DNA from: Pseudomonadota bacterium
GTDB taxonomy: Bacteria > Pseudomonadota > Alphaproteobacteria > Micropepsales > Micropepsaceae
NCBI GenBank assembly: GCA_018242145.1
Contig: JAFECN010000115.1
Span: 1 to 45,272, forward strand
Length of the DNA stretch: 45,272 nt
Direction: 5' to 3'
Every line of letters starts with the position of its first letter. Within the stretch, counting starts at the first letter, position 1. A program made the position numbers and the translations under genes. The notes beneath the pieces were generated by a model. It saw only the letters and a list, made by a program, of their open reading frames with translations. It was not told the DNA's origin and searched no databases. Positions 1-8,919 of this stretch are shown here, in pieces.

Positions 1-429
1 GATGCCGGAGCGCTTGCACAACTCATCCAGCGAATAGCGCGCGCCGGGGATTTTCGCCTTGCCGATCTCGGTGGTGTCGATGGCGCGCGCAAACGGCAGC
101 GGCGGCTTTCCGCAGCGGTGCAACTCGCTGTTGACGAATTTCATGTCGAACGCGGCGTTGTGGATGACGAGCGGCGCATCGCCCAGAAATTCCAGCAATT
201 CCTCCACGACATGCGCGAAGAGCGGTTTGTCGGCGAGAAATTCGTCGGTCAGGCCGTGGACCTTCTGCGTCTCGATGGGCACGAGCCGCTCGGGATTGAG
301 ATAGGCGTGGAAATTGTTGCCCGTCGGCAGATGGTCGATCAGTTCGACACAGCCGATCTCGACAATGCGGTCGCCGGTCGCCGGATCGAATCCGGTTGTT
401 TCGGTATCCAGAACGATTTCGCGCATCAT
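1..429 (-). CDS. dnaQ: DNA polymerase III epsilon subunit (3'-5' proofreading exonuclease), 3' part missing
   Basis: Proofreading exonuclease of the replicative polymerase; works in the core enzyme with the alpha and theta subunits. The reverse-strand frame opens with MMREIVLDTETTGFDP, the DEDDh Exo I motif (first acidic pair in DTET), continues with GDRIVEIGCVEL and the Exo II region HNAAFDMKFV, and is still open at position 1, so the C-terminal part including the last catalytic His/Asp lies outside the window. Two consecutive ATG codons (429 and 426) could start it. It lies 24 bases behind coaE on the same strand, as in many alphaproteobacteria, and is probably the last seen gene of the ppsR-maf-aroE-coaE operon. 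Confidence 0.93.
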   Translation of the reverse strand, partial: MMREIVLDTETTGFDPATGDRIVEIGCVELIDHLPTGNNFHAYLNPERLVPIETQKVHGLTDEFLADKPLFAHVVEELLEFLGDAPLVIHNAAFDMKFVNSELHRCGKPPLPFARAIDTTEIGKAKIPGARYSLDELCKRSGI

Positions 430-453
430 TTCTCTGTATTGCGTCTCTGGGTA

Positions 454-1080
454 TTAGGTTTCTGGCATCTGCCCCGCGGCGATTTTCGCCCGCAGGTCCT
501 TCACGATCATCTGAACCTGTTCGAAAGCGTGGTCCAGCCCCTTGTCGGTCACAACCACATAATGGGCTTTTGCACGCTTTTCTTCGTCGGGCATCTGGCG
601 GGAAAGGATCTGATCGAGTTTGTCCTCGGTCATGCCCGGCCGCTCCAATACCCGCGCGCGCTGGATATGGGATGGCGCGGAGACGACGACAACCGCGTCC
701 ATCCGCGCATGACCCCCGGTCTCGAACAACAGCGGCACATCCAGCACCACCATATCGGCGCCATCGGCCGTCACCCTGGCCAGAAACGCCTGCTGCACCT
801 TGGCCACCAGCGGATGGACGATGGTTTCCAGCCGCTTGAACCCGGAGGGATCGGCGGCCAGCGCCTTGGACAGAAGCGCGCGATCCACGCGGCCGTCGCG
901 CACGGTTCCGGGAAATGCTTTTTCGATTTCGGGCACCGCCGCGCCGCCCGGCTCATAGACCGCGTGCACATTGACATCGGAATCGTTCACGGGGATTCCG
1001 AGGCGCGCGAACATCTTCGCCGTCTCGCTCTTGCCCATGCCGATGGAGCCGGTCAGCCCGATGAGAAGCGGCCTAGCCAT
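454..1080 (-). CDS. coaE: dephospho-CoA kinase
   Basis: Cytoplasmic kinase for the last step of coenzyme A synthesis, phosphorylating the 3'-hydroxyl of dephospho-CoA with ATP. The 208-residue product starts MARPLLIGLTGSIGMGKS, with the P-loop GSIGMGKS at about residues 11-18, followed by the family stretch around VNDSDVNVHAVYEPGG (substrate Asp) and VVLDVPLLFETG. Length is normal for the family (about 200). The start overlaps the end of aroE by 8 bases, so translation is likely coupled. Between dnaQ and aroE this is the usual alphaproteobacterial order. Identification is secure. Confidence 0.96.
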   Translation of the reverse strand: MARPLLIGLTGSIGMGKSETAKMFARLGIPVNDSDVNVHAVYEPGGAAVPEIEKAFPGTVRDGRVDRALLSKALAADPSGFKRLETIVHPLVAKVQQAFLARVTADGADMVVLDVPLLFETGGHARMDAVVVVSAPSHIQRARVLERPGMTEDKLDQILSRQMPDEEKRAKAHYVVVTDKGLDHAFEQVQMIVKDLRAKIAAGQMPET

Positions 1081-1933
1081 GACGCAGCGCTTTCTTGAGC
1101 TCGGTGCGCAGCGCGGGCGTTACCTGCGGCCGCTCGCCATAGAACGCCTCGAAGGCCGGCACCGCCTGATGCATCAACATGCCGAGCCCATCGACGATGC
1201 GATTGCCCCGCGCCTGCGCGCGCTGCAGCAGATCGGTGTCGAGCGGGTTGTAAACCAGATCGGTGACGACGGCATTCACCGGCAACGGATCGAGCGCGAT
1301 AGCGAGCGCGTCTTTGCCGGACATGCCCGCCGATGTCGCGTTGACGAGAATGCCCACGCCATCGGCTGCGTCTGCCCAGTGGCTCCAGCCAAACGCGCGC
1401 AACGGTGTTTTCACGCGCGGGCCGAATTCGCGCAGCAATGTTTCGGCGCGCACCGGATTGCGGCCCACGATGCGGATTTCGCGCACGCCAAGCTCGGCCA
1501 GCGCCAGAATAGCCGCGCGCGCGGCACCGCCGGTTCCCAGCAGCACGGCGTCTTTGCCCTGCAAGGCGTTTTTCGCGAGCGATTCCGTCAGGTTCGCGAC
1601 AAGGCCCGCGGCATCGGTGTTGCGGCCAAGAATCTTTCCGCCCTCGAACAGAAGCAGGTTCACCGCGCCGGCGGCTTGCGCGGCAGCGTCCAGTTCATGG
1701 GCGATGGCGAAGGCCGCTTCCTTGTGCGGCACCGTCACGTTCACGCCGGCAAAGCCCATGCCGCGCAGACTCTCGATGGCTTGCGCGAAGCGCTCGCGCG
1801 GCAAGGCCAGCGGGATATAGGCGCCGTCGATTCCATGCGCGGCCAGCCAATAGCCATGCAGGCGCGGCGACAGCGAATGCGCCACCGGCCATGCGATTAC
1901 GCCCGCGAGTTTTGCTTTGCCGCTGATGCTCAT
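1073..1933 (-). CDS. aroE: shikimate dehydrogenase (NADP+)
   Basis: Reduces 3-dehydroshikimate to shikimate with NADPH in aromatic amino-acid synthesis. The 286-residue product has the N-terminal substrate-binding motif PVAHSLSPRLHGYWL near residues 16-30, the catalytic Lys region NVTVPHKEAAF near residue 66, and the dinucleotide-binding loop LGTGGAARAAILAL near residues 132-145, followed by the NADP-specific basic turn VGRNPVRAE. It overlaps maf by 4 bases at its start (ATGA arrangement) and coaE by 8 at its end. A standard single-copy AroE; nothing odd seen. Confidence 0.96.
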   Translation of the reverse strand: MSISGKAKLAGVIAWPVAHSLSPRLHGYWLAAHGIDGAYIPLALPRERFAQAIESLRGMGFAGVNVTVPHKEAAFAIAHELDAAAQAAGAVNLLLFEGGKILGRNTDAAGLVANLTESLAKNALQGKDAVLLGTGGAARAAILALAELGVREIRIVGRNPVRAETLLREFGPRVKTPLRAFGWSHWADAADGVGILVNATSAGMSGKDALAIALDPLPVNAVVTDLVYNPLDTDLLQRAQARGNRIVDGLGMLMHQAVPAFEAFYGERPQVTPALRTELKKALRHG

Positions 1934-2526
1934 TTGGGGATGACACCCTGTTCGCGCAGCGCCGACAAGAGCTGGATGAGCGGCAGGCCAAGGATGGAAA
2001 AATAGTCGCCCGCGACATGGGAAAAGAATTGCGCGCCTTCGTCTTCCAGCCGGTAGCAGCCGACGCCGGAAAGAATGTCCGTGCCCTTCTTTTCGAGATA
2101 GGCGTCGATGAACGCATCCGACACCGGGAACATGGTGAGCCTGGAGCGTTCGGTATGACGCCAGATCGGCCTGCCGTCTTTGGCGATCACCGCCGCGGAC
2201 AGCAATTCATGGCTGCGGCCGCGCAGGCGGCCTAGCAGAGCGCGTGCCTCGGCCATCGTCGCGCATTTGCTCACAAGCTCGCCTGCGAACGACAAAACCT
2301 GATCCGCGCCAATGACAAGCCCGCCCGGATGGGCCGACGACACCTGCACCGCTTTCAATTCCGCCAACGCATCGGCCACGACGCGATGCGGCGTGTTGGC
2401 GGCCAGCATTGTGGTCTTGACCTCGTCTTCATCCACATGCGCCGGGATCACCTCGAATGCGACACCGGCGTTGCGCAGGATCTGCGCGCGGCTGTGGCTG
2501 GCGGAGGCGAGGATGAGGCGCGTCAT
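1930..2526 (-). CDS. maf: Maf-family nucleotide pyrophosphatase
   Basis: Maf proteins hydrolyse non-canonical or modified nucleoside triphosphates to monophosphates and are linked to septum inhibition. The product of 198 residues starts MTRLILASASHSRAQIL; the usual family signature ASxSPRR is here ASASHSRAQ, a variant seen in alphaproteobacterial members. The catalytic Asp lies in GLVIGADQVLSF and the C-terminal part has FSHVAGDYFSILGLPL, close to the family's V.GDY.NV.GLPL. The ATG at 2526 was chosen because the family signature begins directly there and it overlaps the ppsR stop codon as ATGA. The frame is open further upstream, but that part only mirrors ppsR. Confidence 0.93.
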   Translation of the reverse strand: MTRLILASASHSRAQILRNAGVAFEVIPAHVDEDEVKTTMLAANTPHRVVADALAELKAVQVSSAHPGGLVIGADQVLSFAGELVSKCATMAEARALLGRLRGRSHELLSAAVIAKDGRPIWRHTERSRLTMFPVSDAFIDAYLEKKGTDILSGVGCYRLEDEGAQFFSHVAGDYFSILGLPLIQLLSALREQGVIPK

Positions 2527-3353
2527 TCCACCCGCTGCCGTCTTTCGGCAAGAAGGTTGAGAACCGCCGCCGAGGTTTCCTCCACCGAGCGCCGCGAGAC
2601 ATCGATGGTCGGCCAATCCTGCGCTTCGAAAAGCTTGCGCGTGACCGTGACTTCCGAACGCACGCTGTCCAGATCGGCGTAGGAAGTATCGCGCACTTCG
2701 CCCAGCGTGTTGAGCCGGTTGCGCCGTACCTGCACCAGCCGCTCGGGCGATGCCCACAACCCCACCACGAGCGGCTTGGTCAGCAAGATCAGTTCGCGCG
2801 GCAGCGGCATGCCCGGCACCAGCGGCACATTCGCCACGCGAATGCCGCGCATGGCCAGATAGACGCTTGTCGGCGTCTTGGAGGTGCGGCTCGCGCCGAC
2901 CAGCACGACCTCCGCATCGTCCAGCCGGTCGAGCATCTGTCCGTCATCATGGGCGATGGTGAAGTTCAAGGCTTCGATGCGCGCCTGATAGCGCTGGTCG
3001 AGATCGTGCTGTCCGCCGGGGCGGTGGCTTTCGGCGGCGCCCAGAAACTGCCGCATGGCGCCGATCGGCGCCTCCAGAACATCGTAGCTCGGCACCTTCA
3101 TGGCGGCGCAGGCCGCAAGCAGCTCCTTGCGCAGTTCCGGGTTCACGAGGGTGAAGAAAACCAGGCCCGGCGCTTCCTTGATATGCTCGATGGCGCGGCC
3201 AAGCTGGCGGGAACTGCGAACCAGCGCATAGAAATGCTCGTTGACCATGACGCCTTCGAATTGCGCCAGTGCCGCGCGCGCGATCGCGTTCAGCGTCTCG
3301 CCGGTCGCATCCGACACCAGATGAACGTGAAACTCGCGCGGTTCGGAATTCAC
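2523..3353 (-). CDS. ppsR: pyruvate, phosphate dikinase / PEP synthetase regulatory protein (DUF299 kinase-pyrophosphorylase)
   Basis: Bifunctional ADP-dependent Ser/Thr kinase and Pi-dependent phosphorylase that inactivates and reactivates PPDK or PEP synthetase. The product begins VNSEPREFHVHLVSDATGET, the conserved family N-terminus, and carries the P-loop-like VLVGASRTSKTPTSVYLA near residues 148-165, also a family hallmark. GTG at 3353 was chosen: GGAG lies nine bases upstream and the resulting length, 276 residues, fits the family. The longer in-frame opening to 3560 has no family sequence. It heads the minus-strand operon and diverges from hemE; this ppsR/hemE divergence is the gene pair that flanks the origin in Rickettsia and Caulobacter. 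Confidence 0.93.
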   Translation of the reverse strand: MNSEPREFHVHLVSDATGETLNAIARAALAQFEGVMVNEHFYALVRSSRQLGRAIEHIKEAPGLVFFTLVNPELRKELLAACAAMKVPSYDVLEAPIGAMRQFLGAAESHRPGGQHDLDQRYQARIEALNFTIAHDDGQMLDRLDDAEVVLVGASRTSKTPTSVYLAMRGIRVANVPLVPGMPLPRELILLTKPLVVGLWASPERLVQVRRNRLNTLGEVRDTSYADLDSVRSEVTVTRKLFEAQDWPTIDVSRRSVEETSAAVLNLLAERRQRVE

Positions 3354-3603
3354 AGAACGATGCTCCGGCCCTTCATTTCCATCCCCATAGGATACACAAA
3401 CGGCCATCCGCAAACAGATTTCACAGCTTCGGCCTTCTTTGCGCACAGGCCATGGTCCGGATTGTGAGCGGCAGGGCATCGCGCGTGACGCCAACTCCCC
3501 TTGAGTCCGAAGCGCTTGCGGCCTAGAGACAGGCAACCCACGGCTTTTTCCACAAATCACAGCCCAATCATCATCCTCATCAGATTCTAGGAGTCCTTAT
3601 TCT
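3354..3603. other. oriC: putative chromosomal replication origin region between ppsR and hemE
   Basis: This 250-base divergent spacer holds no gene. Its position between the RP001-type gene (ppsR) and hemE equals the origin of Caulobacter and Rickettsia. Seen in it: one near-consensus DnaA box TTTTCCACA (3546-3554, 8 of 9 against TTATCCACA), weaker candidates GGATACACA (3390-3398) and TTGCGCACA (3439-3447), and three GANTC (CcrM methylation) sites at 3503-3507, 3583-3587 and 3591-3595. No strong AT-rich unwinding block and no TTAA-N7-TTAA CtrA site were found. It must also hold the promoters of both flanking operons. The origin call rests mainly on synteny. Confidence 0.5.
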
Positions 3604-4626
3604 TTGAAGAATTCGGGGAAGAGATTGGTTTCAGTTCTGGAGGGACAAACGGTTTCTCCGCCGCCGGTCTGGCTGATGCGCCAGGCAGGACGCTATCTGC
3701 CGGAATATCGCGAACTGCGTGCCAGGGCAGGATCGTTCTGGACCATGTGTAACGATCCGGACATGGCGACCGAGATCACCCTGCAACCCATACGGCGTTT
3801 TGGATTCGATGCGGCGATCATCTTCTCGGATATCCTCACCGTGCCGTTCGCCTTGGGACGGAAGGTAACCTTCGAAGAGAGCGTTGGACCGCGGCTCGAA
3901 CCTGTTTCGTCAGCGGACGGATTGGAACGCGATCCTGCGATTTGGCGCCAGAAGCTTTCTCCGGCCTATGAGACGCTCAAGAAAGTTCGGGCGGCTCTCC
4001 CTGCCGAGACGACGTTGTTGGGCTTCGCGGGCGCGCCCTGGACGCTGGCGACCTATCTGGCGGCGGGGCGAGGCGGTGACGAGCAGAAGGCCGCGAAGCT
4101 TTGGGGCTATCGCGATCCGGAAAGTTTCGGCGTGTTGCTCGATCTGCTAGGCGATTGCGTAGCGGCGCATCTGATCGCGCAGATCGAAGCTGGCGCCGAT
4201 GCCGTGCAGATCTTCGATAGCTGGGCCAGTGGGTTGCCGGCAGACGTGTTTACACGCTGGGTGATCGCGCCGACAAAGCGGATTGTGGAAAACGTCCGTG
4301 CTGCAAAGCCGGACGCGAAGATCATCGGCTTTCCCCGCGCAGCCACGTTGCAAGGCTACGAACGCTATGCGCGCGAAACCGGCGTGAACGCACTTTCTGT
4401 CGATACGTCCGCGCCTGTGGATTGGATGGCAAAGCTTGATGTGCCAGTGCAGGGCAATCTCGATCCGCTTCTGCTGGTAACGGGCGGCGATGGGCTGGCG
4501 CGTGCTGTGGATGGACTTGTGGAGAAGATGCGCGGACGGCCTTTCATCTTCAATCTCGGTCATGGCGTTTTGCAGGAGACGCCGCCCGATCATGTGGCCG
4601 CGCTTGTCGCGCGCCTTCGTTCGTGA
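3604..4626 (+). CDS. hemE: uroporphyrinogen III decarboxylase
   Basis: Cytoplasmic enzyme that decarboxylates the four acetate side chains of uroporphyrinogen III to give coproporphyrinogen III. The 340-residue product has the signature PPPVWLMRQAGRYLPEYR near residues 19-36, the catalytic Asp in IIFSDILTVP, GFAGAPWTLATYL near residue 140, and the C-terminal FNLGHGVLQETPP. The start is TTG at 3604, preceded by AGGAG at 3589-3593 with ten bases between; the length agrees with the family. The stop overlaps the GTG start of hemH, so hemE, hemH and hemJ form one unit. Confidence 0.96.
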   Translation: MKNSGKRLVSVLEGQTVSPPPVWLMRQAGRYLPEYRELRARAGSFWTMCNDPDMATEITLQPIRRFGFDAAIIFSDILTVPFALGRKVTFEESVGPRLEPVSSADGLERDPAIWRQKLSPAYETLKKVRAALPAETTLLGFAGAPWTLATYLAAGRGGDEQKAAKLWGYRDPESFGVLLDLLGDCVAAHLIAQIEAGADAVQIFDSWASGLPADVFTRWVIAPTKRIVENVRAAKPDAKIIGFPRAATLQGYERYARETGVNALSVDTSAPVDWMAKLDVPVQGNLDPLLLVTGGDGLARAVDGLVEKMRGRPFIFNLGHGVLQETPPDHVAALVARLRS

Positions 4627-5660
4627 AGATCGCTGTCATCCTGTTCAATCTCGGTGGCCCGGATGCGCCGGAGGCCGTCGAGCCCTTCCTGAAAAACCTC
4701 TTCACCGATCCGGCGATCATTTCGCTGCCGGGTTTTGTGCGAAGGCCGTTGGGCGGCTTCATCGCAAAAAGGCGCGGGCCCATTGCGCGCGAGATCTATG
4801 CGAAGATCGGCGGCCGCTCGCCGATTGTCGAAGAAACCCAATTGCAGGCCGATACGCTGGAAGCGGCGCTCAAGGCGAAGAACCACGAAGCGCGCTGCTT
4901 CATCGCGATGCGATATTGGAAGCCCTTCGCGGAGGATGCAGCGCGCGCAGCGAAGACATGGGGCCCCGATCGCGTGGTGCTGCTGCCCCTCTATCCACAA
5001 TTCTCCACGACCACCACGGCATCTTCCGAAAGCGATTGGAATGACGCCGCGGGGCGCGCCGGCCTGAGGGCGCCCACAACGCGCATCTGCTGCTATCCGT
5101 GGGAAAGCGGCTTCATCGCAAGCGTGGCAGCGCTCATCGGCGCCGCGTTCGGCCAAAAAAGGCCGGGTGTGGATTATCGGCTGTTGCTATCCGCGCATGG
5201 ACTTCCCAAACGCACGGTTATGAAGGGCGATCCCTATCCCTGGCAGGTGGAAAAAACCGCCGCTGCGATTGTGGACAGGCTGGGGATAGCGGGGCTCGAC
5301 TGGCAGGTCTGCTATCAAAGCCGCGTGGGACCACTGGAATGGATCGGACCGGCGACCGACGCGGAAATCCGCCGCGCCGGCCGCGAAGGCAAGGGCCTGA
5401 TCGTGGCGCCCATCGCATTCGTCAGCGAGCATTCCGAAACGCTGGTCGAACTGGATATCGAATATGGCAGGCTCGCGCGGGAGGCGGGCGTAGCCGACTA
5501 TATCCGCGTTCCGGCTGTGGGCGCCCATGCAGCATTCATCGAAGGGCTTGCGGCGCTGGTGGACCGTGCGGCTTTGGGCGAAGCTGTCGTCACTTGCGGG
5601 CCGGGGCGCATCTGCCCGAAAGATTTCGTCCGCTGCGGATTTGGAGCCGTGACCCCATGA
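4623..5660 (+). CDS. hemH: ferrochelatase, with C-terminal cysteine cluster suggesting a [2Fe-2S] centre
   Basis: Inserts Fe2+ into protoporphyrin IX, the last step of protoheme synthesis, at the inner membrane surface. The 345-residue product starts with GTG (4623) overlapping the hemE stop. Seen: N-terminal ILFNLGGPDAPEAVEPFL, the metal-binding His in LLLSAHGLPKRTV, and the Glu/His region FVSEHSETLVELD. The C-terminus contains three cysteines, C325, C331 and C338, in CGPGRIC and CPKDFVRC; together with an internal Cys this resembles the [2Fe-2S] ferrochelatases described for Caulobacter, Mycobacterium and animals. It overlaps hemJ as ATGA. Confidence 0.95.
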   Translation: MKIAVILFNLGGPDAPEAVEPFLKNLFTDPAIISLPGFVRRPLGGFIAKRRGPIAREIYAKIGGRSPIVEETQLQADTLEAALKAKNHEARCFIAMRYWKPFAEDAARAAKTWGPDRVVLLPLYPQFSTTTTASSESDWNDAAGRAGLRAPTTRICCYPWESGFIASVAALIGAAFGQKRPGVDYRLLLSAHGLPKRTVMKGDPYPWQVEKTAAAIVDRLGIAGLDWQVCYQSRVGPLEWIGPATDAEIRRAGREGKGLIVAPIAFVSEHSETLVELDIEYGRLAREAGVADYIRVPAVGAHAAFIEGLAALVDRAALGEAVVTCGPGRICPKDFVRCGFGAVTP

Positions 5661-6103
5661 CGATGTTCTTGTCGAACAACATTTTGTGGATTCGCGCTTT
5701 CCATGTGATCGCGGTGATCGCGTGGATGAGCGGCATGCTCTATCTGCCGCGCCTGTTCGTCTATCACACGCAGACGGTCCCCGGCTCCGCGGAATCGGAA
5801 CGCTTCAAGGTGATGGAGCGCAAGCTGCTGCGCATGATCATCAACCCGGCGATGATCGCCACCTGGATTTTCGGGCTCCTGCAGATCTGGCTGATCCCCG
5901 GCATTCTGGAAGAACACTGGCTGCATGCGAAGCTGGCGCTGGTCATCATCCTGTCGGGGCTGCATGGCTATTTCGCAACCTGCATGAAAAGGTTCGCGCG
6001 TGACGCCAACGACAAATCGGCGCGGTTCTACAAGATCCTGAACGAGGTTCCGGCGGTGCTGATGGCGCTGATCGTGATCCTGGTGATCGTGAAGCCCTTC
6101 TGA
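5657..6103 (+). CDS. hemJ: protoporphyrinogen IX oxidase, HemJ type (membrane)
   Basis: Oxidises protoporphyrinogen IX to protoporphyrin IX, the step before ferrochelatase. The 148-residue product is a small membrane protein with about four hydrophobic segments; it opens with WIRAFHVIAVIAWMSGMLYLPRLFVYH (N-terminal His16 and the family's conserved W..GM.YLPR), then LRMIINPAMIATWIFGL and a final helix up to ILVIVKPF. Length fits HemJ (formerly UPF0093), the alphaproteobacterial replacement for HemG/HemY. Its ATG overlaps the hemH stop, so the last two steps of heme synthesis are translated together. Quinone dependence is known from the family, not visible here. Confidence 0.93.
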   Translation: MTMFLSNNILWIRAFHVIAVIAWMSGMLYLPRLFVYHTQTVPGSAESERFKVMERKLLRMIINPAMIATWIFGLLQIWLIPGILEEHWLHAKLALVIILSGLHGYFATCMKRFARDANDKSARFYKILNEVPAVLMALIVILVIVKPF

Positions 6104-6113
6104 GCGGGGCCCT

Positions 6114-6141
6114 TTGCAAGGGCGCAAAATCGGGCTATATA
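6114..6141 (+). promoter_or_regulatory. putative sigma-70-type promoter for rho
   Basis: TTGCAA (6114-6119), a 16-base spacer and TATATA (6136-6141) lie eleven bases after the hemJ stop. A transcript starting near 6148 would have a leader of about 165 bases before the rho ATG, rich in C runs, which suits the known autoregulation of rho by its own attenuation. The same hexamer pair and spacing occurs before rpmI. Predicted by eye only. Confidence 0.45.
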
Positions 6142-6313
6142 CGCACCAGTCTCCCTTTCGCATTGCAGTCCGTCCCGCGCCCCGGCGCGAAGACTGGACC
6201 CGGACAACCGGCGCAATGCGGCTATCGAACTTTCCGTTGAGTGCCAGACCGGTCATCTCCGGCGGTTCTCCCGGCAGGAAATCCCCAACAACCTTTGTCC
6301 AGGTAAGTCCCCA

Positions 6314-7597
<1,284 letters not shown>

Positions 7598-7610
7598 CAG
7601 GGGCCGGGCT

Positions 7611-8285
7611 GTGAAGCTTCTTCTGCTGCACAGCCCACTGACCGGCCCATCGGTTTGGCAAAACCTCGCGCCGCTTTTGCAGGCGCGGGGTTTTGACGTT
7701 CTGGTGCCCGACTACCGCGACGCGCTGTCCGGAGCGCCGCCCTATTATCCCGCCATCATCCAATCGATTGCGGCGCAGGCGCATGAGGCCGATGTGCCGG
7801 TCGCGCATAGCGGCGCAGGCGCGTTGGTTTCTGCCCTTGTGTCCGCGATATCGCCAAGGGCCGTGGTCTTCATGGACGCGCTTCTGCCGCATCCCGGAAA
7901 ACGCTGGTTCGATACCGTGCCGGAGGCAATGCGGGTGCATCTTCGCGGTCTGGAAAGCGGCGAGCATCTACCGTCATGGGATCGCTGGTGGTCCACAGGC
8001 ACGTTGGAGGCAATGCTTCCCGACATTGCTCTGCGAAAGGTTTTCACGGCGGAACTTCCATCGCTCCCGCTCGGTTATTTCGAGGAGTGCGCGCCGGACA
8101 TTTCCTTGCCGGAGAAATTTCCATGCGCGTATCTGCAACTCAGTTCGGGCTACGACACCGAAGTCCGCGAAGCCCAGAGCCTCGGTTGGCCTACGCAACG
8201 CCTGACACGGAATCACTTGGCGATGCTCACGCATCCGGACGAGGCCGCTGACGAACTTTGCAGTCTCATGCAGGCAATCGCCTGA
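7611..8285 (+). CDS. alpha/beta hydrolase-fold protein of unknown substrate
   Basis: Cytoplasmic protein of 224 residues starting with GTG at 7611, after a GGGG stretch. It opens KLLLLHSPLTGPSVWQNLAPLL, typical of the first strand and oxyanion region of alpha/beta hydrolases, and has VPVAHSGAGALVSALVSA near residues 62-80, whose HSGAG is a variant nucleophile elbow (G/A-H-S-x-G). A late TRNHLAMLTHPDEAADEL gives the candidate catalytic His. No signal peptide. It lies 13 bases behind rho and may be read from the same transcript. Close relatives are annotated only as alpha/beta hydrolase; the true reaction cannot be told from sequence. Confidence 0.75.
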   Translation: MKLLLLHSPLTGPSVWQNLAPLLQARGFDVLVPDYRDALSGAPPYYPAIIQSIAAQAHEADVPVAHSGAGALVSALVSAISPRAVVFMDALLPHPGKRWFDTVPEAMRVHLRGLESGEHLPSWDRWWSTGTLEAMLPDIALRKVFTAELPSLPLGYFEECAPDISLPEKFPCAYLQLSSGYDTEVREAQSLGWPTQRLTRNHLAMLTHPDEAADELCSLMQAIA

Positions 8286-8287
8286 CC

Positions 8288-8662
8288 TCAGGCCAGCTTC
8301 AATCCGCAATGTTTCGCGAAGTGGCGAAAGCCTTCGTCGCGAGCTATGAGCGGAAGATCATGATCGATCGCCGCCTGGGCGATAAGCGTGTCCGGCAATT
8401 TTGGCTTCAGCTTGAGAGAAAGAAGATGCGCGCGGGTTCTTGCCGCGCGAAGCCAATAGCCCTCGACAATGGCAAGCTGCCGCCATTCGGCGATCGTCTT
8501 TTCGAGTTCGACCGTGGTCTTCGGATCGCTCAGCAGTTCGGTGAAGACAACCGGCGAGATTCGAAGTTCTCCGGTTTGAAGTGCGCTATGGATCCGCTCG
8601 ACATCGTGCCCGTCGTGTCCGGCGAAATAGGCGACAAGGCTGCTTGTGTCCGCGGCGATCAC
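8288..8662 (-). CDS. vapC: VapC-family PIN-domain ribonuclease toxin
   Basis: PIN-domain RNase, toxin of a type II toxin-antitoxin pair. The 124-residue product shows the four acidic residues of the PIN site: D5 in MIAADTSSLV, E42 in VVFTELLS, D91 in LPDTLIAQAAI and D109 in LIARDEGF. The start is GTG at 8662, directly touching the TGA of the antitoxin gene, so translation is probably coupled. All active-site residues are present, so it looks functional. It is transcribed towards the alpha/beta hydrolase gene, whose stop is only two bases away. The RNA target (tRNA or other) cannot be inferred. Confidence 0.88.
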   Translation of the reverse strand: MIAADTSSLVAYFAGHDGHDVERIHSALQTGELRISPVVFTELLSDPKTTVELEKTIAEWRQLAIVEGYWLRAARTRAHLLSLKLKPKLPDTLIAQAAIDHDLPLIARDEGFRHFAKHCGLKLA

Positions 8663-8869
8663 TCAATCCTCAAGTTTTCGCAACGCCATGAGATCGACGC
8701 CAAACTTAACCTTGCCACGCAGGGCCATCGCCTTTTTTTGAGCCTGCTTGGAGGCATAATCGAGAAGAGCCTCGCGCACGGTTTCGCTCACGCCGGCACC
8801 GGAGTGTTCCTGCGCGAGCGCCAATGCACGCTCTGGCACTTCCACCGTGATTTTTCGCATTTCGCCCAT
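8663..8869 (-). CDS. vapB: VapB-type antitoxin (ribbon-helix-helix-like)
   Basis: Antitoxin partner of the adjacent VapC; expected to bind its own promoter and mask the toxin's active site. The product begins MGEMRKITVEVPERALALAQ, a short beta strand plus helix typical of ribbon-helix-helix DNA-binding heads, followed by GVSETVREALLDYASKQAQ and a C-terminal tail likely to contact the toxin. Possible starts are ATG 8881, 8869 or 8860; an in-frame TTG at 8905 would leave only 14 bases to the divergent kinase gene and was not preferred. The true operator should lie in 8870-8919. About 66-72 residues, the normal size. Confidence 0.78.
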   Translation of the reverse strand: MGEMRKITVEVPERALALAQEHSGAGVSETVREALLDYASKQAQKKAMALRGKVKFGVDLMALRKLED

Positions 8870-8919
8870 GCCAGTATTCATGCCATAGTCGATACTGGTC
8901 TTCAAGCTGGCCCGTCAAA

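Noticed and set aside
3354-3560. Longer N-terminus for ppsR reaching to 3560
   Set aside because: The family's conserved start is at the GTG at 3353, which has a good ribosome site; upstream codons resemble no homologue.
5167-5175. DnaA-box-like TGTGGATTA
   Set aside because: It lies within hemH coding sequence as an isolated 8-of-9 match, expected by chance in 45 kb.
8870-8905. TTG-started longer VapB
   Set aside because: It would leave only 14 bases for two divergent promoters, while several ATG codons closer to the conserved part exist.
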